DNA of 21,145 bases from positions 710-21,854 of the forward strand of contig CAJUSL010000028.1 in assembly GCA_910589135.1 (NCBI GenBank), read 5' to 3'. Source of the DNA: an uncultured Eggerthellaceae bacterium (GTDB lineage Bacteria; Actinomycetota; Coriobacteriia; Coriobacteriales; Eggerthellaceae). How positions within the stretch are numbered: position 1 is the stretch's first letter; each line of letters opens with the position of its first letter. This document shows positions 1-7,413 of the stretch, piece by piece. Both the position numbers and the translations under genes were made by a program. Under the pieces are notes generated by a model, which did no database searches, was not told the DNA's origin, and saw only the letters and a program-made list of their open reading frames with translations.

Positions 1-1081
1 CGGTGACGATCCACGCGGCAGGCGCGGGCTGGAACTTGAAGTCGCCGATGCTCAGGTCGCGGAAGCGGTTGTAGAACGGCGTGTTGACCTCGACCCAGTT
101 GTCGCCCGGGTTGAAGGGGTTCGCCTCGCAGCAACCGATGCAGGGAGAGCCGGCCTGCACGCACCAGGAGCGGCGGTTGTTCCACAGGGTGACGCCGCAC
201 AGCGCCTTCGTCTGGGGACCGCGGCAGCCCAGCGGGTAGAGGCAATAGCCGAGCTTCTCTTCCTCGGAGCCGAACTTGTAGACGAACTCGCCGTTCTCGA
301 AGTGCCCGCGACGCTCGCAGTTGTCATGGATGGTCTGGTCGAACAGGGCCGCCGGCTCGTTGTAGCCGTTGAGCTCGATGAGCGACGGGTCCTCCATGAG
401 GACGATGTCGACCAGCACGGACATGACCCATTCGGGGTTGACCGGGCAGCCCGGGATGTTGATGACCGGGGTGTCGATGCCTTCCTTCTGCAGGAACTGC
501 TGCACGCCGAGCGCCTTGGCCGGGTTGGGAGCCGCGGCCATCCAGCCGCCGTTGACCGCGCAGGAGCCGATGGCGGCGACCGCGTTGGCGTTGGATGCTG
601 CCTCGATGAGCGCCTCGGCGCCCGTGATCGACGTCTCGCCGCTGACCGTGGAGGCGCGCAGCGCATGGCCGCCCCATCCCTCGAGCACCGCACCCTCGTA
701 GATGAGGATGTAGTTGCCTGCGGCGATCGTCTGCTCCTTGGCCTCCTCGACAGAGTGGCCGGCGGCAGCCGAAAGCGTTTCCGAGTAGTTCAGCGAAATG
801 ACGTCAAGTACAACGGAAGCTACGTCTGGTGTCTCAATCTGGGCGAACGATTCCGTACAGCCCGTGCATGATGCGCCTTCTATCCAAATGACTGGATAAA
901 GGTCACCGGAAGTAGCTCCAATCACAGACTTCTCGATCGCCTCGGCGACACGCGGAATGGCGACCTGCGAGAGCCCGGCTGCTGCGGCGACGCCTGCACA
1001 CAGCTTCATGAAGCTCCTACGGGTCACACCGCGCGACTCCAAAACGTCCATGGCGCCTGTCAGTGTAGCCTGATCTTCCAT
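1..1081 (-). CDS. [NiFe] hydrogenase small subunit, group 1, Tat-exported (3' end cut by window)
   Basis: This is the electron-transfer subunit of a membrane-associated uptake-type [NiFe] hydrogenase; its iron-sulfur clusters carry electrons from the NiFe site in the large subunit. The ATG at 1079-1081 has a GAGGGGG ribosome site about 7 bases upstream. The first 360 residues are visible. A twin-arginine signal (TRRSFMKLCAG, residues 20-30) is followed by a hydrophobic Ala-rich stretch. The proximal-cluster motif CTGCTES starts at C72. Further in are GSCAVNGGW, PGCPVNP and the Cys/His-rich C-terminal block GYCLYPLGCRGPQ...SPCIGCCEANPF for the distal and medial clusters. The proximal motif is CTGC, not the CTCC of oxygen-tolerant six-Cys enzymes, so a standard oxygen-sensitive cluster is inferred. 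The large subunit would be expected beyond the left edge. The coriobacterial subgroup (1i in hydrogenase classification) is plausible but not provable here. Confidence 0.95.
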   Translation of the reverse strand, partial: MEDQATLTGAMDVLESRGVTRRSFMKLCAGVAAAAGLSQVAIPRVAEAIEKSVIGATSGDLYPVIWIEGASCTGCTESFAQIETPDVASVVLDVISLNYSETLSAAAGHSVEEAKEQTIAAGNYILIYEGAVLEGWGGHALRASTVSGETSITGAEALIEAASNANAVAAIGSCAVNGGWMAAAPNPAKALGVQQFLQKEGIDTPVINIPGCPVNPEWVMSVLVDIVLMEDPSLIELNGYNEPAALFDQTIHDNCERRGHFENGEFVYKFGSEEEKLGYCLYPLGCRGPQTKALCGVTLWNNRRSWCVQAGSPCIGCCEANPFNPGDNWVEVNTPFYNRFRDLSIGDFKFQPAPAAWIVT

Positions 1082-1194
1082 TTGCACACCCCCTCTAGGT
1101 GTCCTCGTCTTTTACAAACCAGAAACATTTTGCAGGTTGCACGAAGGCATTGGAAGGGGCGGGGGACAAAAAATGAGCAGAAGTGCCGCAAGCG

Positions 1195-1230
1195 GTGCGA
1201 AAATGTTATGAGTTAATTCGCACGTAACAT
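1195..1230. promoter_or_regulatory. Nested inverted repeats in the hydrogenase-pheA divergent region
   Basis: Two nested inverted repeats lie between the divergent genes. GTGCGAA (1195-1201) pairs with TTCGCAC (1217-1223) across 15 bases, and ATGTTA (1203-1208) pairs with TAACAT (1225-1230). They sit about 115-150 bases upstream of the hydrogenase start and 95-130 bases upstream of the pheA start. This is where an operator for either gene could be, but no matching -35/-10 pair was convincing. Function is inferred from position only. Confidence 0.3.
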
Positions 1231-1324
1231 GAACACGACCTCCAATCGAAGGAAACTGGCGAAGCGGGAGGGGAACTCCTATCATGGTGTCCTTCACCCC
1301 GCGACGAAAAGGACGGATGGACCC

Positions 1325-2176
1325 ATGAACGACATGGACAACTCGATAGCATTCCTCGGCCCCATCGGAAGCTACACGCACAAGGCCGCCATGTTCTTCG
1401 CGGGCGAGCTGGGCATCGAGGACGCCGTCCTCGTCGAGTGCACCTCCTTCGACGAGGTGTTCGACGCGGTCGACCGCGGGCGCTCGAAGTACGGCGTCGT
1501 CGCCAAGGAGAACTCCATCGAAGGGCCCGTCACGGCGACGCTCGACAACTTCGCCTTCAGGTCGAGCTCGGTCATCCTGGCTGAGAAGGTGATCGACATC
1601 CGCCACTGCCTGGTCGCATCCCCCGACGCCACCGTCGAAACCATCAAGACGATCGCGTCGCACCCCCAAGGCCTCGCGCAGTGCCGCCGCTACCTCAACG
1701 AGCGCTTCCCTGGGAAGGAGACCGTCGCCACGACGTCAACCTCGGAAAGCGCGCGCAAGGCCTCCGACGATGCGACGGTGGCCGGCATCGCGAACGCGCT
1801 CGCCGCCGAGCTTCACGGCTGCAAGGTGATGGCCGCCGACATCGGCGACCATCTGGGCAACCAGACGGCGTTCGCGCTGATCGGCAGGCAGGGCGCCGCC
1901 GAGAGCCTTGTAAGCGACACCTACAAGACCTCCCTCGCGCTCTGGCTGCAAAACGACCGCGCAGGCGTGCTCAACATGATCTTGGGCGAGTTCGCCTTCG
2001 CCGGCATCAATCTGACGATGATCCAGTCGCGGCCGCTCAAGCAGCAGCTGGGCGACTACATGTTCTTCGCCGAGTTCCAGGGGCGCGACACCGACGTGCA
2101 CGCGCAGACCGCGCTTTCGTGCCTGCGCCTGAAGCTGCGCGAGGTGAAAGTGCTGGGCAGCTACCCCGTGCTGTAG
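1325..2176 (+). CDS. pheA: Prephenate dehydratase with C-terminal ACT domain
   Basis: It converts prephenate to phenylpyruvate in phenylalanine synthesis; the C-terminal ACT domain normally gives feedback control by phenylalanine. The 283-residue product is of usual size for a stand-alone enzyme. Visible family motifs are GPIGSYTHKAA near the N-terminus, ENSIEG (62-67), SHPQGLAQC (from 112), TSTSESAR (about 137-144) and an ACT domain from about residue 200 with RAGVLNMI and QSRP (usually ESRP). The start at 1325 gives the normal N-terminus and follows AAAAGGA at 1307-1313; an in-frame ATG at 1229 would add 32 atypical residues and has no clear ribosome site. The conserved catalytic TRF motif reads TAF (T181, A182, F183): the Thr is kept but the Arg is lost. 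The gene is monocistronic and convergent with mntP. Confidence 0.9.
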   Translation: MNDMDNSIAFLGPIGSYTHKAAMFFAGELGIEDAVLVECTSFDEVFDAVDRGRSKYGVVAKENSIEGPVTATLDNFAFRSSSVILAEKVIDIRHCLVASPDATVETIKTIASHPQGLAQCRRYLNERFPGKETVATTSTSESARKASDDATVAGIANALAAELHGCKVMAADIGDHLGNQTAFALIGRQGAAESLVSDTYKTSLALWLQNDRAGVLNMILGEFAFAGINLTMIQSRPLKQQLGDYMFFAEFQGRDTDVHAQTALSCLRLKLREVKVLGSYPVL

Positions 2177-2241
2177 CCGCGCTCAACGCATCCGAACCGA
2201 CGGCGTACGAGCGGAGGTAAGCCAAAGGAGCCGAGAAATCC

Positions 2242-2361
2242 ACTCGTACCGGGCGCACAGGTGTCTCGCTTGGCTTCGAATTGCGAAACCCGTGGGAGCG
2301 ATTTTCCCACGGGTTTCTTGTTCTGCAGAATCGCTCGACTACCTGTGCGCCCGGCACGAGT
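2242..2361. repeat. 120-bp imperfect palindrome between convergent genes
   Basis: Outer arms at 2242-2262 and 2341-2361 are complementary over 21 positions with one mismatch (A2248 against C2355). They share almost the same centre as the inner 13-bp hairpin at 2285-2317, so the whole segment could fold as one long interrupted hairpin. The intervening 22-23 base flanks pair poorly. It fills the space between the stop codons of pheA and mntP. It could be a bidirectional terminator that has grown, or a small palindromic (MITE-like) insertion. No target-site duplication was recognised. Confidence 0.7.
2285..2317. terminator. Strong hairpin, probable bidirectional terminator (pheA / mntP)
   Basis: A perfect 13-bp stem (2285-2297 with 2305-2317) encloses a 7-base loop. 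It is followed on the plus strand by a T-rich stretch (TTGTTCTG) and flanked on both sides by the outer arms of a longer palindrome. It lies 108 bases after the pheA stop and about 105 bases after the mntP stop on the opposite strand. The T-tract is weak, so efficiency is uncertain. Confidence 0.7.
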
Positions 2362-2422
2362 TAGTTCGAGGCGACGACGCGTCGAAGCGAGACGCCGTCG
2401 GTTCGGATACGCATGCGGCGAA

Positions 2423-2992
2423 TCATCCGAGGAAATGTTCGACGAGGATCTTGGCGCCGAGCAGGACGAGGCAGACGCCGCCGGCCAGCGTCGCCCACCT
2501 CTTGAAACGCGACCCGAAGCTGTTCCCCACCACCGTGCCGACGAGCGACAACGCGAAGGTGGTGGCCCCGATGACCGTTATTGCGAGCCATATGTTCAAG
2601 TCGGTCATGGCGAAGGAGATGCCGGCGACGAACGCGTCGATGCTGGTCGCGACGGCCAGCATGAGCAGCTCGGCAAGGAAGCGGCCTCGCCCAGGAGGGT
2701 CGGGCGCGCACGACCCGTCGTCGTGCGCCGCGTCCCATATCATCTTGCCGCCGATGGCCGCAAGCAGCCCGAACGCGACCCAGTCGCCCACCGGCTCGAT
2801 GTATGACTGCACCGTGGACCCGAGCAGCCAACCGAGCAGGGGCATGAGCGCCTGGAACGCACCGAAGAAGAACGCCGTGACGAAGGCGCGTCTCCAGTTG
2901 ATTTTCCGCGACTGAAGGCCTTTGCAGACCGATACGGCGAACGCGTCCATGGACAGGCCGACGCCCAGGAGAAGCATGTCGACAATGCCCAT
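2423..2992 (-). CDS. mntP: Manganese efflux pump MntP
   Basis: This is a small inner-membrane exporter that lowers cytoplasmic Mn2+. The 189-residue protein matches the usual family length and has about six hydrophobic segments arranged as two repeats. The first repeat carries GVGLSMDAFAVSVCKGL and the second VATSIDAFVAGISFAM; the paired acidic Asp residues in membrane segments are the family hallmark. A hydrophilic loop (roughly residues 90-105) separates the halves. The gene starts 36 bases after the AAA-like gene on the same strand and may be cotranscribed with it. The ribosome site is weak (GAAAGAAG about 7 bases upstream). No yybP-ykoY-type riboswitch fits in the 36-base gap. Confidence 0.93.
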   Translation of the reverse strand: MGIVDMLLLGVGLSMDAFAVSVCKGLQSRKINWRRAFVTAFFFGAFQALMPLLGWLLGSTVQSYIEPVGDWVAFGLLAAIGGKMIWDAAHDDGSCAPDPPGRGRFLAELLMLAVATSIDAFVAGISFAMTDLNIWLAITVIGATTFALSLVGTVVGNSFGSRFKRWATLAGGVCLVLLGAKILVEHFLG

Positions 2993-3028
2993 GCGGCGCT
3001 TCTTTCGTTCCCGTGGGGCGAAAAACGC

Positions 3029-4543
3029 CTACGCGTCGCCCAGCAGGTCGTCGATGTGGTTCAGGTCGGACTGGAAGTCGCGCACGACCTCGTCCTCCAG
3101 CTCGGTGTACTCGCTGGAGTCGAGCGGCTGGTACGCCGCCAGCTTGTCGAAGATGTTGTCGCGGGACACCGGGTGGTAGCGCCGCGTCATGAGACCCACC
3201 TTGTACGCCTCTTCGATCGCCTCGCGCGCAGCCATGTAGATGTCGTAGCGCGGAAGGTTGGCCGAGTACTTGACCAGGTCGCGCCGGTTGATGCTGCGGA
3301 TGGAAGGGTGCTCCTTGGCGATGTCCATCCAGATGAGGCTTCGCTCCTCCTCGGTGGGATAATCGATGTCGATGAGGTAGAGCGGCTCGAGCAGGTCGAG
3401 GAAGAAATCGTCTATAGGACCCTCGATGGAGGACGTGGCGATGACGTACACCTCGGGGTTCTCGACCGCGCTGCGGATGAGGTTGACGGCTTCGCGGGCG
3501 CCCCGCGTCATCTGCATGAGAAAGAACGAGCTGCCGTCATCGGGCGCGTCCATGGAAGGCGACTCCCACAGGTCGACGTCCTCGAGGATGAGCACGCCGC
3601 CGTTTTGGAACACGCCGCCCAATGCGCTGGTCGAAGGGATGTCGATGGCTCGGGCACTGATGCAAAGCACGGGCATGCCCTGGAAGTTTTCCTCCATGCG
3701 CATGTGCACCGACGGCAAGTCGAGCTCGCCGAGCGTGGCGAGCATGAACCGGTTGGCGTCCTCGCGGGCATGCGATCTGAACAGCAGGGAGTCGGGGGCG
3801 GGACGCTTGTCAAGGCCATGGCGCGCGTTGAGCATGCCGATGAACTGCTGGAACTTCGGGTCGTCCTTCATGCCCACGCCGAACTGACGCATCATCTCGA
3901 CGGCCGCGTCGTAGCCCACGATACGCTCGTAGTCCAGCGCTTCCCCTTCTTCGGAGAACGCGTCCTGGACCTCTCCTTCGATGGCGGCGAGCTCGCCTTG
4001 GCCCGCATCGTCGGCCGAGGCATCGTCGGCCGCAGGGCCTTGGCCGGAACCGGCGTTCCCCGCGGCCGCAGACGCCTTGCTGGCCCCCAGCGAAAGGCGC
4101 TTGACGCCGAGTCCGTCGAACTTGACCATGGGGCCGATGTCCCCCATGATGTCGTCGGTTATCATCTGGGCCATGTCCTCGAGGTCTTCCCTCGTGAGCC
4201 CGAACTCCTCAAGCTTGTCGAGCGTGAGGTTCTGCAGCTGGTCGGCGCACATCTCGATTTCCGTGGCGTTTAGGTACGGCTCCATGAGTTCGAAGATGTA
4301 TTCCGCGAGCTGCCTTTCCTTGTTGGCGCATGCGATCGCCCAGGCCTGCTTCAGCCCGAATATGGCGGCATCGCTTGGCTCCTCACCCCGGCCGAACGAC
4401 TTCTGGAAAGCTGCCAGGTAAAGATACATGCTGAGCAGGGAATCCCCCGAATCGTTCGCCTCTTCGGCGCGCTTGAGGTAGTCGAACGGCGGCTCGTTCG
4501 GCTCGTCGTTGTGCGTCGGCTTCTTCTCAGGCTTGTCAGACAT
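3029..4543 (-). CDS. AAA+-like protein with degenerate Walker A, unknown function
   Basis: The 504-residue product has a helical, possibly TPR-like N-terminal half (about residues 15-130), an acidic Ala/Gly-rich linker, and a C-terminal half laid out like an AAA+ ATPase. The P-loop position reads FRSHAREDAN (255-264), where GPPGTGKT is expected, so neither the glycines nor the Lys are there. A Walker-B-like VLILEDVD (317-324), of the ED form seen in BCS1-like AAA proteins, and a sensor-1-like VYVIATSS (about 364-371) remain, followed by a helical lid-like region. It probably cannot hydrolyse ATP in the usual way and may be a structural or adaptor pseudo-ATPase. The start at 4543 follows AAAGGGGGG; upstream in-frame codons look non-coding. 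A promoter with a LexA-type box precedes it, and mntP follows 36 bases downstream. Confidence 0.8.
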   Translation of the reverse strand: MSDKPEKKPTHNDEPNEPPFDYLKRAEEANDSGDSLLSMYLYLAAFQKSFGRGEEPSDAAIFGLKQAWAIACANKERQLAEYIFELMEPYLNATEIEMCADQLQNLTLDKLEEFGLTREDLEDMAQMITDDIMGDIGPMVKFDGLGVKRLSLGASKASAAAGNAGSGQGPAADDASADDAGQGELAAIEGEVQDAFSEEGEALDYERIVGYDAAVEMMRQFGVGMKDDPKFQQFIGMLNARHGLDKRPAPDSLLFRSHAREDANRFMLATLGELDLPSVHMRMEENFQGMPVLCISARAIDIPSTSALGGVFQNGGVLILEDVDLWESPSMDAPDDGSSFFLMQMTRGAREAVNLIRSAVENPEVYVIATSSIEGPIDDFFLDLLEPLYLIDIDYPTEEERSLIWMDIAKEHPSIRSINRRDLVKYSANLPRYDIYMAAREAIEEAYKVGLMTRRYHPVSRDNIFDKLAAYQPLDSSEYTELEDEVVRDFQSDLNHIDDLLGDA

Positions 4544-4619
4544 GGATCCCCCTTTCCCAGCGTCTGGTCGTCGGCTTGGACGATGACGGTATTCTACAAT
4601 ACGGCGGCGTACTTTGTCA

Positions 4620-4633
4620 CGAACATTTGTTCC
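4620..4633 (-). promoter_or_regulatory. Candidate LexA/DinR (SOS) operator
   Basis: The plus strand reads CGAACATTTGTTCC. This contains the GAAC-N4-GTTC core of the Gram-positive LexA box (consensus CGAACRNRYGTTYC) and deviates from it at one position. It lies directly downstream of the predicted -10 element of the AAA-like gene, over the expected transcription start, a classical place for repression. One other GAAC-N4-GTTC occurs in the window, inside that gene's coding sequence (4047-4058), so the core alone is not decisive. SOS control is an inference. Confidence 0.5.
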
Positions 4634-4661
4634 ATATAGAAAAACCGCATTTGAATCACAA
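4633..4661 (-). promoter_or_regulatory. Predicted sigma-70-type promoter of the AAA-like gene
   Basis: On the minus strand TTGTGA (4661-4656) and TATATG (4638-4633) are separated by exactly 17 bases; each matches four of six consensus positions. The site lies in the 150-base gap after the HAD gene and about 90 bases upstream of the AAA-like start. This stretch is clearly more AT-rich than its surroundings. Confidence 0.5.
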
Positions 4662-4693
4662 CGGTTGCGTTGCAATCCCGTAAGGAAGCCGCG

Positions 4694-5545
4694 TCAATTC
4701 CAGTCGAGGACGTCCCATCCGCATGCCTCGGCATGGCGCCTCAGCTTCGCGTCGGGGGTGACCGCGCACGGGTGCTCGGCGGCGCTGAGCAGGTCGAGGT
4801 CGGAATAATGGTCGCCATAGGCCCAGCCCAGCTCCCACTTCCCCGCGCCGTAGTACTCGTCGAGGAACTTCCTTAGCACGACGATCTTCTCGAGACCCTC
4901 CGTGGGCAGCCCCTCGATCTTGCCCGTGTAGCGCCCCTCGCCGTCGATGCTCATGCGCGTGGATATCGCGATGGGGATGGGATGTGCCACCATGGCGGAG
5001 GCGATGATGGGCTCGAAGCTCGCCGAGATGAGCACCACCGCATGGCCCGCCTCGAGGTGGGCGACCATGGAGGCGTCGGCATCGGGGCGGTAGAGCTGCG
5101 CGATGCGCTCGTGGTAGAAGCGGCCGAGGAAGTCGTTGACGTTGCTGGCCGCACAGCCCTCGAAGGCCGAGAACACGCGCTGCCGCACGCCCTCGGGATC
5201 CTTGGGAAGGTTGAGCTTGTAGGCAAGCCCCCACAGCCCCGCGCGGAAGACGTTGTAGGGCGAGAGCAGCTTCTTCCTGCTGAGCGTCGTGACGAGCTTC
5301 TTGGGCGACGAGCCGTTGAGGCAGGTGCCGTCGAAGTCGAACGCGGCCACCTTCACCTTTCCGGAAGACGCATCGCCCAGCCGGGCTCCGCCCTCGGGCA
5401 TCAGACGCTCGGCGCAGAGGGCCTCCTCGGTCAGGCGCTCGATGCCGTCGGGAAGAAGGCGCCCGTCCGGGCATGTGCCGCCACGCGTGCCGTCAAGGCG
5501 CGCCCCGTCTCCGAAGTAGCGGTCTTTTCTGTCTTGCTTGCTCAC
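4694..5545 (-). CDS. HAD superfamily IB phosphatase
   Basis: This is a phosphoserine-phosphatase-like hydrolase of the HAD-IB group, 283 residues. Motif I is FDFDGTC, with nucleophile D70 and acid/base D72. Motif II is the LISAS segment, and motif IV is YGDHYSD, with metal-binding D245 and D249. A helical cap lies between motifs I and II. The GTG start overlaps the TGA of the upstream ABC gene (GTGA), indicating translational coupling. It leaves about 60 residues before the HAD fold; a downstream Met at about residue 49 is a possible alternative start. The substrate is unknown. The operon begins with a diacylglycerol-kinase-like gene, and the HAD-IB group includes the phosphatidylglycerophosphate phosphatase PgpC, so a lipid phosphate is a reasonable guess, not a finding. 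Confidence 0.85.
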   Translation of the reverse strand: MSKQDRKDRYFGDGARLDGTRGGTCPDGRLLPDGIERLTEEALCAERLMPEGGARLGDASSGKVKVAAFDFDGTCLNGSSPKKLVTTLSRKKLLSPYNVFRAGLWGLAYKLNLPKDPEGVRQRVFSAFEGCAASNVNDFLGRFYHERIAQLYRPDADASMVAHLEAGHAVVLISASFEPIIASAMVAHPIPIAISTRMSIDGEGRYTGKIEGLPTEGLEKIVVLRKFLDEYYGAGKWELGWAYGDHYSDLDLLSAAEHPCAVTPDAKLRRHAEACGWDVLDWN

Positions 5546-7413
5546 GTCAGCCTTTCTTCGAACTGAGCATTATACAGTTCGGCATAGAACCCGCCAAGCC
5601 CGAGCAGCTGGTCGTGGGTTCCCTGCTCGACGACGTCTCCCCCATCCACCACCAGGATGAGGTCTGCGTCGCGGATGGTGGAGAGGCGGTGCGCGATGAC
5701 GAACGAAGTGCGTCCGCGCATGAGGTTGTCCATGGCGGTCTGTATCCTCGCCTCGGTCATCGTGTCCACCGAAGAGGTCGCTTCGTCTAGGATGAGCATG
5801 CGCCTGTCGGCAAGAATGGCGCGCGCTATCGTGAGCAGCTGCCGCTGCCCCGCCGACACGTTCGAGGCGTCCTCGTCGATGACGAAGTCGTAGCCGCCCG
5901 GCAGCGTCGTGATGAAGTGGTGGGCGCACGCCTCCTTGGCCGCCTCCACCACCTCGTCGTCGGTCGCCTCCAGGTCTCCGTAGCGGATGTTCTCGCGTAT
6001 CGTGCCGCTGAACAGCCACGTGTCCTGCAGCACCATGGCGAACAGCGACCGCACGTCGTCGCGCGCGTAGTCGCGCACGTCGTGGCCGCCTATCCTGATC
6101 TCTCCCGCGTCCACGTCGTAGAAGCGCATCAAGAGCTTCACGCACGTGGTCTTGCCGGCGCCGGTCGGCCCCACGATGGCGACCGACTGGCCCTCCTCGA
6201 TGCGTGCCGTGAGGTCGCGGACCACCGGCGCCTCGACGTCGTAGCCGAACCGCACGTGGTCGAACGCGACGTCAGTGCGTATGCCGTCCGTCGTGGCGGA
6301 AGGATGCTCGGGTGGGCGCTCGTCGGCGTCCAGGAATTCGAAGATGCGCTCGGCGGCGGCCGCAAGCTGCTGGAGCACGTTCGAAACCTGGGCAAGCTGC
6401 GTGAGCGGCTGCGTGAAGTTCTTCACGTACTGGACGAACGCCTGGATGTCCCCCACGGTGATGACGCCCATCACGGCGAAGAAGCTGCCCGCCACGGCGA
6501 CCGCGACGTAGCCGAGGTTGCCCACGAAGCCCATGATGGGAGACATGAGGCCCGAGAGGAACTGCGACTTCCACGCGGATTCGAACAGCCGGTCGTTGGT
6601 CGCCTCGAACTCGCGCACCGTCTCGTCCTCGCGCCCGAACGCCTTGACGACGGCATGCCCCGAGAACGTCTCCTCCACCTGGCCGTTTATCTCCCCGAGC
6701 AGCGTCTGCTGCGCGAAGAAGTACTTCTGCGAGCGCTTCACCACCACCGACGCGAGCGCGAGGGACGCAGGCACCATGACCAGCGCGATGAGCGTCATGG
6801 CCCAGTTGATGGAGAACATCATGGCGACGACGCCGACGACGGTGGTGAGCGACATGACGAGCTGCGTCACGCCCTGGTTGAAGCTTTGCCCCAGCGTGTC
6901 GACGTCGTTCGTGATGCGCGAAAGCACGTCACCGGTCGACACCTTGTCGAAGTAGCCGAACGGAAGCCGGTCGACCTTCTCGGAGATGGCGCCGCGCAGG
7001 CGGTAGCACGTCTCCTGCGAGACGTAGCTCATCACCCAGGACTGCGCCCAGAAGCACGCGGACGAAAGCAGGTAGAGCACGAGGGTCGCCAGCAGGATGC
7101 GCGCGATGGCGTCGAAGTCGATGCCGCCGGTTCCCCCCACGCGCGCCACGAGCCCGTCGAACAGCACGGTGGTCGCCTCGGAGAGCACCTTCGGCCCCAC
7201 GATGTTGAACACGGTGGCGCCGATGGCGAACAGGAACACCACGACGAGGTGCGCCTTGAACTGGCCCATGAACGCAAGCATGTTGCGCATGGCGCCCCTG
7301 AAGTCGCGCGGCTTCTCGCCCGGCATCATGGCGCCACCCGGGCCGTGATGGGCCGAGCCGGGACCCCGCCGGGGCGCCTTCGCCTTCGCTGCGATGGGGG
7401 CGACGCCGCTCAT
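5542..7413 (-). CDS. ABC exporter half-transporter, canonical ATPase subunit
   Basis: This 623-residue protein has an N-terminal six-helix exporter membrane domain (about residues 50-355) and a C-terminal nucleotide-binding domain. The latter has Walker A GPTGAGKTT from G415, signature VSAGQ (519-523), Walker B LILDEATSSVD with catalytic E544, and H-loop H575. All catalytic residues are intact. The start at 7413 overlaps the stop of the preceding ABC gene (ATGA), so the two are translationally coupled and almost certainly form a heterodimer, in which this chain supplies the canonical Walker B Glu and H-loop. A start at 7485 would lie inside the upstream gene. The cargo cannot be told from sequence; family members export drugs, lipids or peptides. 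The downstream HAD gene overlaps its stop. Confidence 0.93.
   Translation of the reverse strand: MSGVAPIAAKAKAPRRGPGSAHHGPGGAMMPGEKPRDFRGAMRNMLAFMGQFKAHLVVVFLFAIGATVFNIVGPKVLSEATTVLFDGLVARVGGTGGIDFDAIARILLATLVLYLLSSACFWAQSWVMSYVSQETCYRLRGAISEKVDRLPFGYFDKVSTGDVLSRITNDVDTLGQSFNQGVTQLVMSLTTVVGVVAMMFSINWAMTLIALVMVPASLALASVVVKRSQKYFFAQQTLLGEINGQVEETFSGHAVVKAFGREDETVREFEATNDRLFESAWKSQFLSGLMSPIMGFVGNLGYVAVAVAGSFFAVMGVITVGDIQAFVQYVKNFTQPLTQLAQVSNVLQQLAAAAERIFEFLDADERPPEHPSATTDGIRTDVAFDHVRFGYDVEAPVVRDLTARIEEGQSVAIVGPTGAGKTTCVKLLMRFYDVDAGEIRIGGHDVRDYARDDVRSLFAMVLQDTWLFSGTIRENIRYGDLEATDDEVVEAAKEACAHHFITTLPGGYDFVIDEDASNVSAGQRQLLTIARAILADRRMLILDEATSSVDTMTEARIQTAMDNLMRGRTSFVIAHRLSTIRDADLILVVDGGDVVEQGTHDQLLGLGGFYAELYNAQFEERLT

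Noticed and set aside
1229..1324. Earlier ATG for pheA
   Set aside because: It adds 32 residues absent from the family, lacks a ribosome site, and overlaps the inverted repeats.
2240..2362. Possible tRNA or riboswitch in the pheA-mntP gap
   Set aside because: The pairing is a simple nested palindrome; no cloverleaf arms, T-loop or CCA end fit, and it lies downstream of both genes rather than in a leader.
4047..4058. A second GAAC-N4-GTTC match
   Set aside because: It is inside coding sequence with a CGGC centre that does not fit the LexA consensus; treated as chance.
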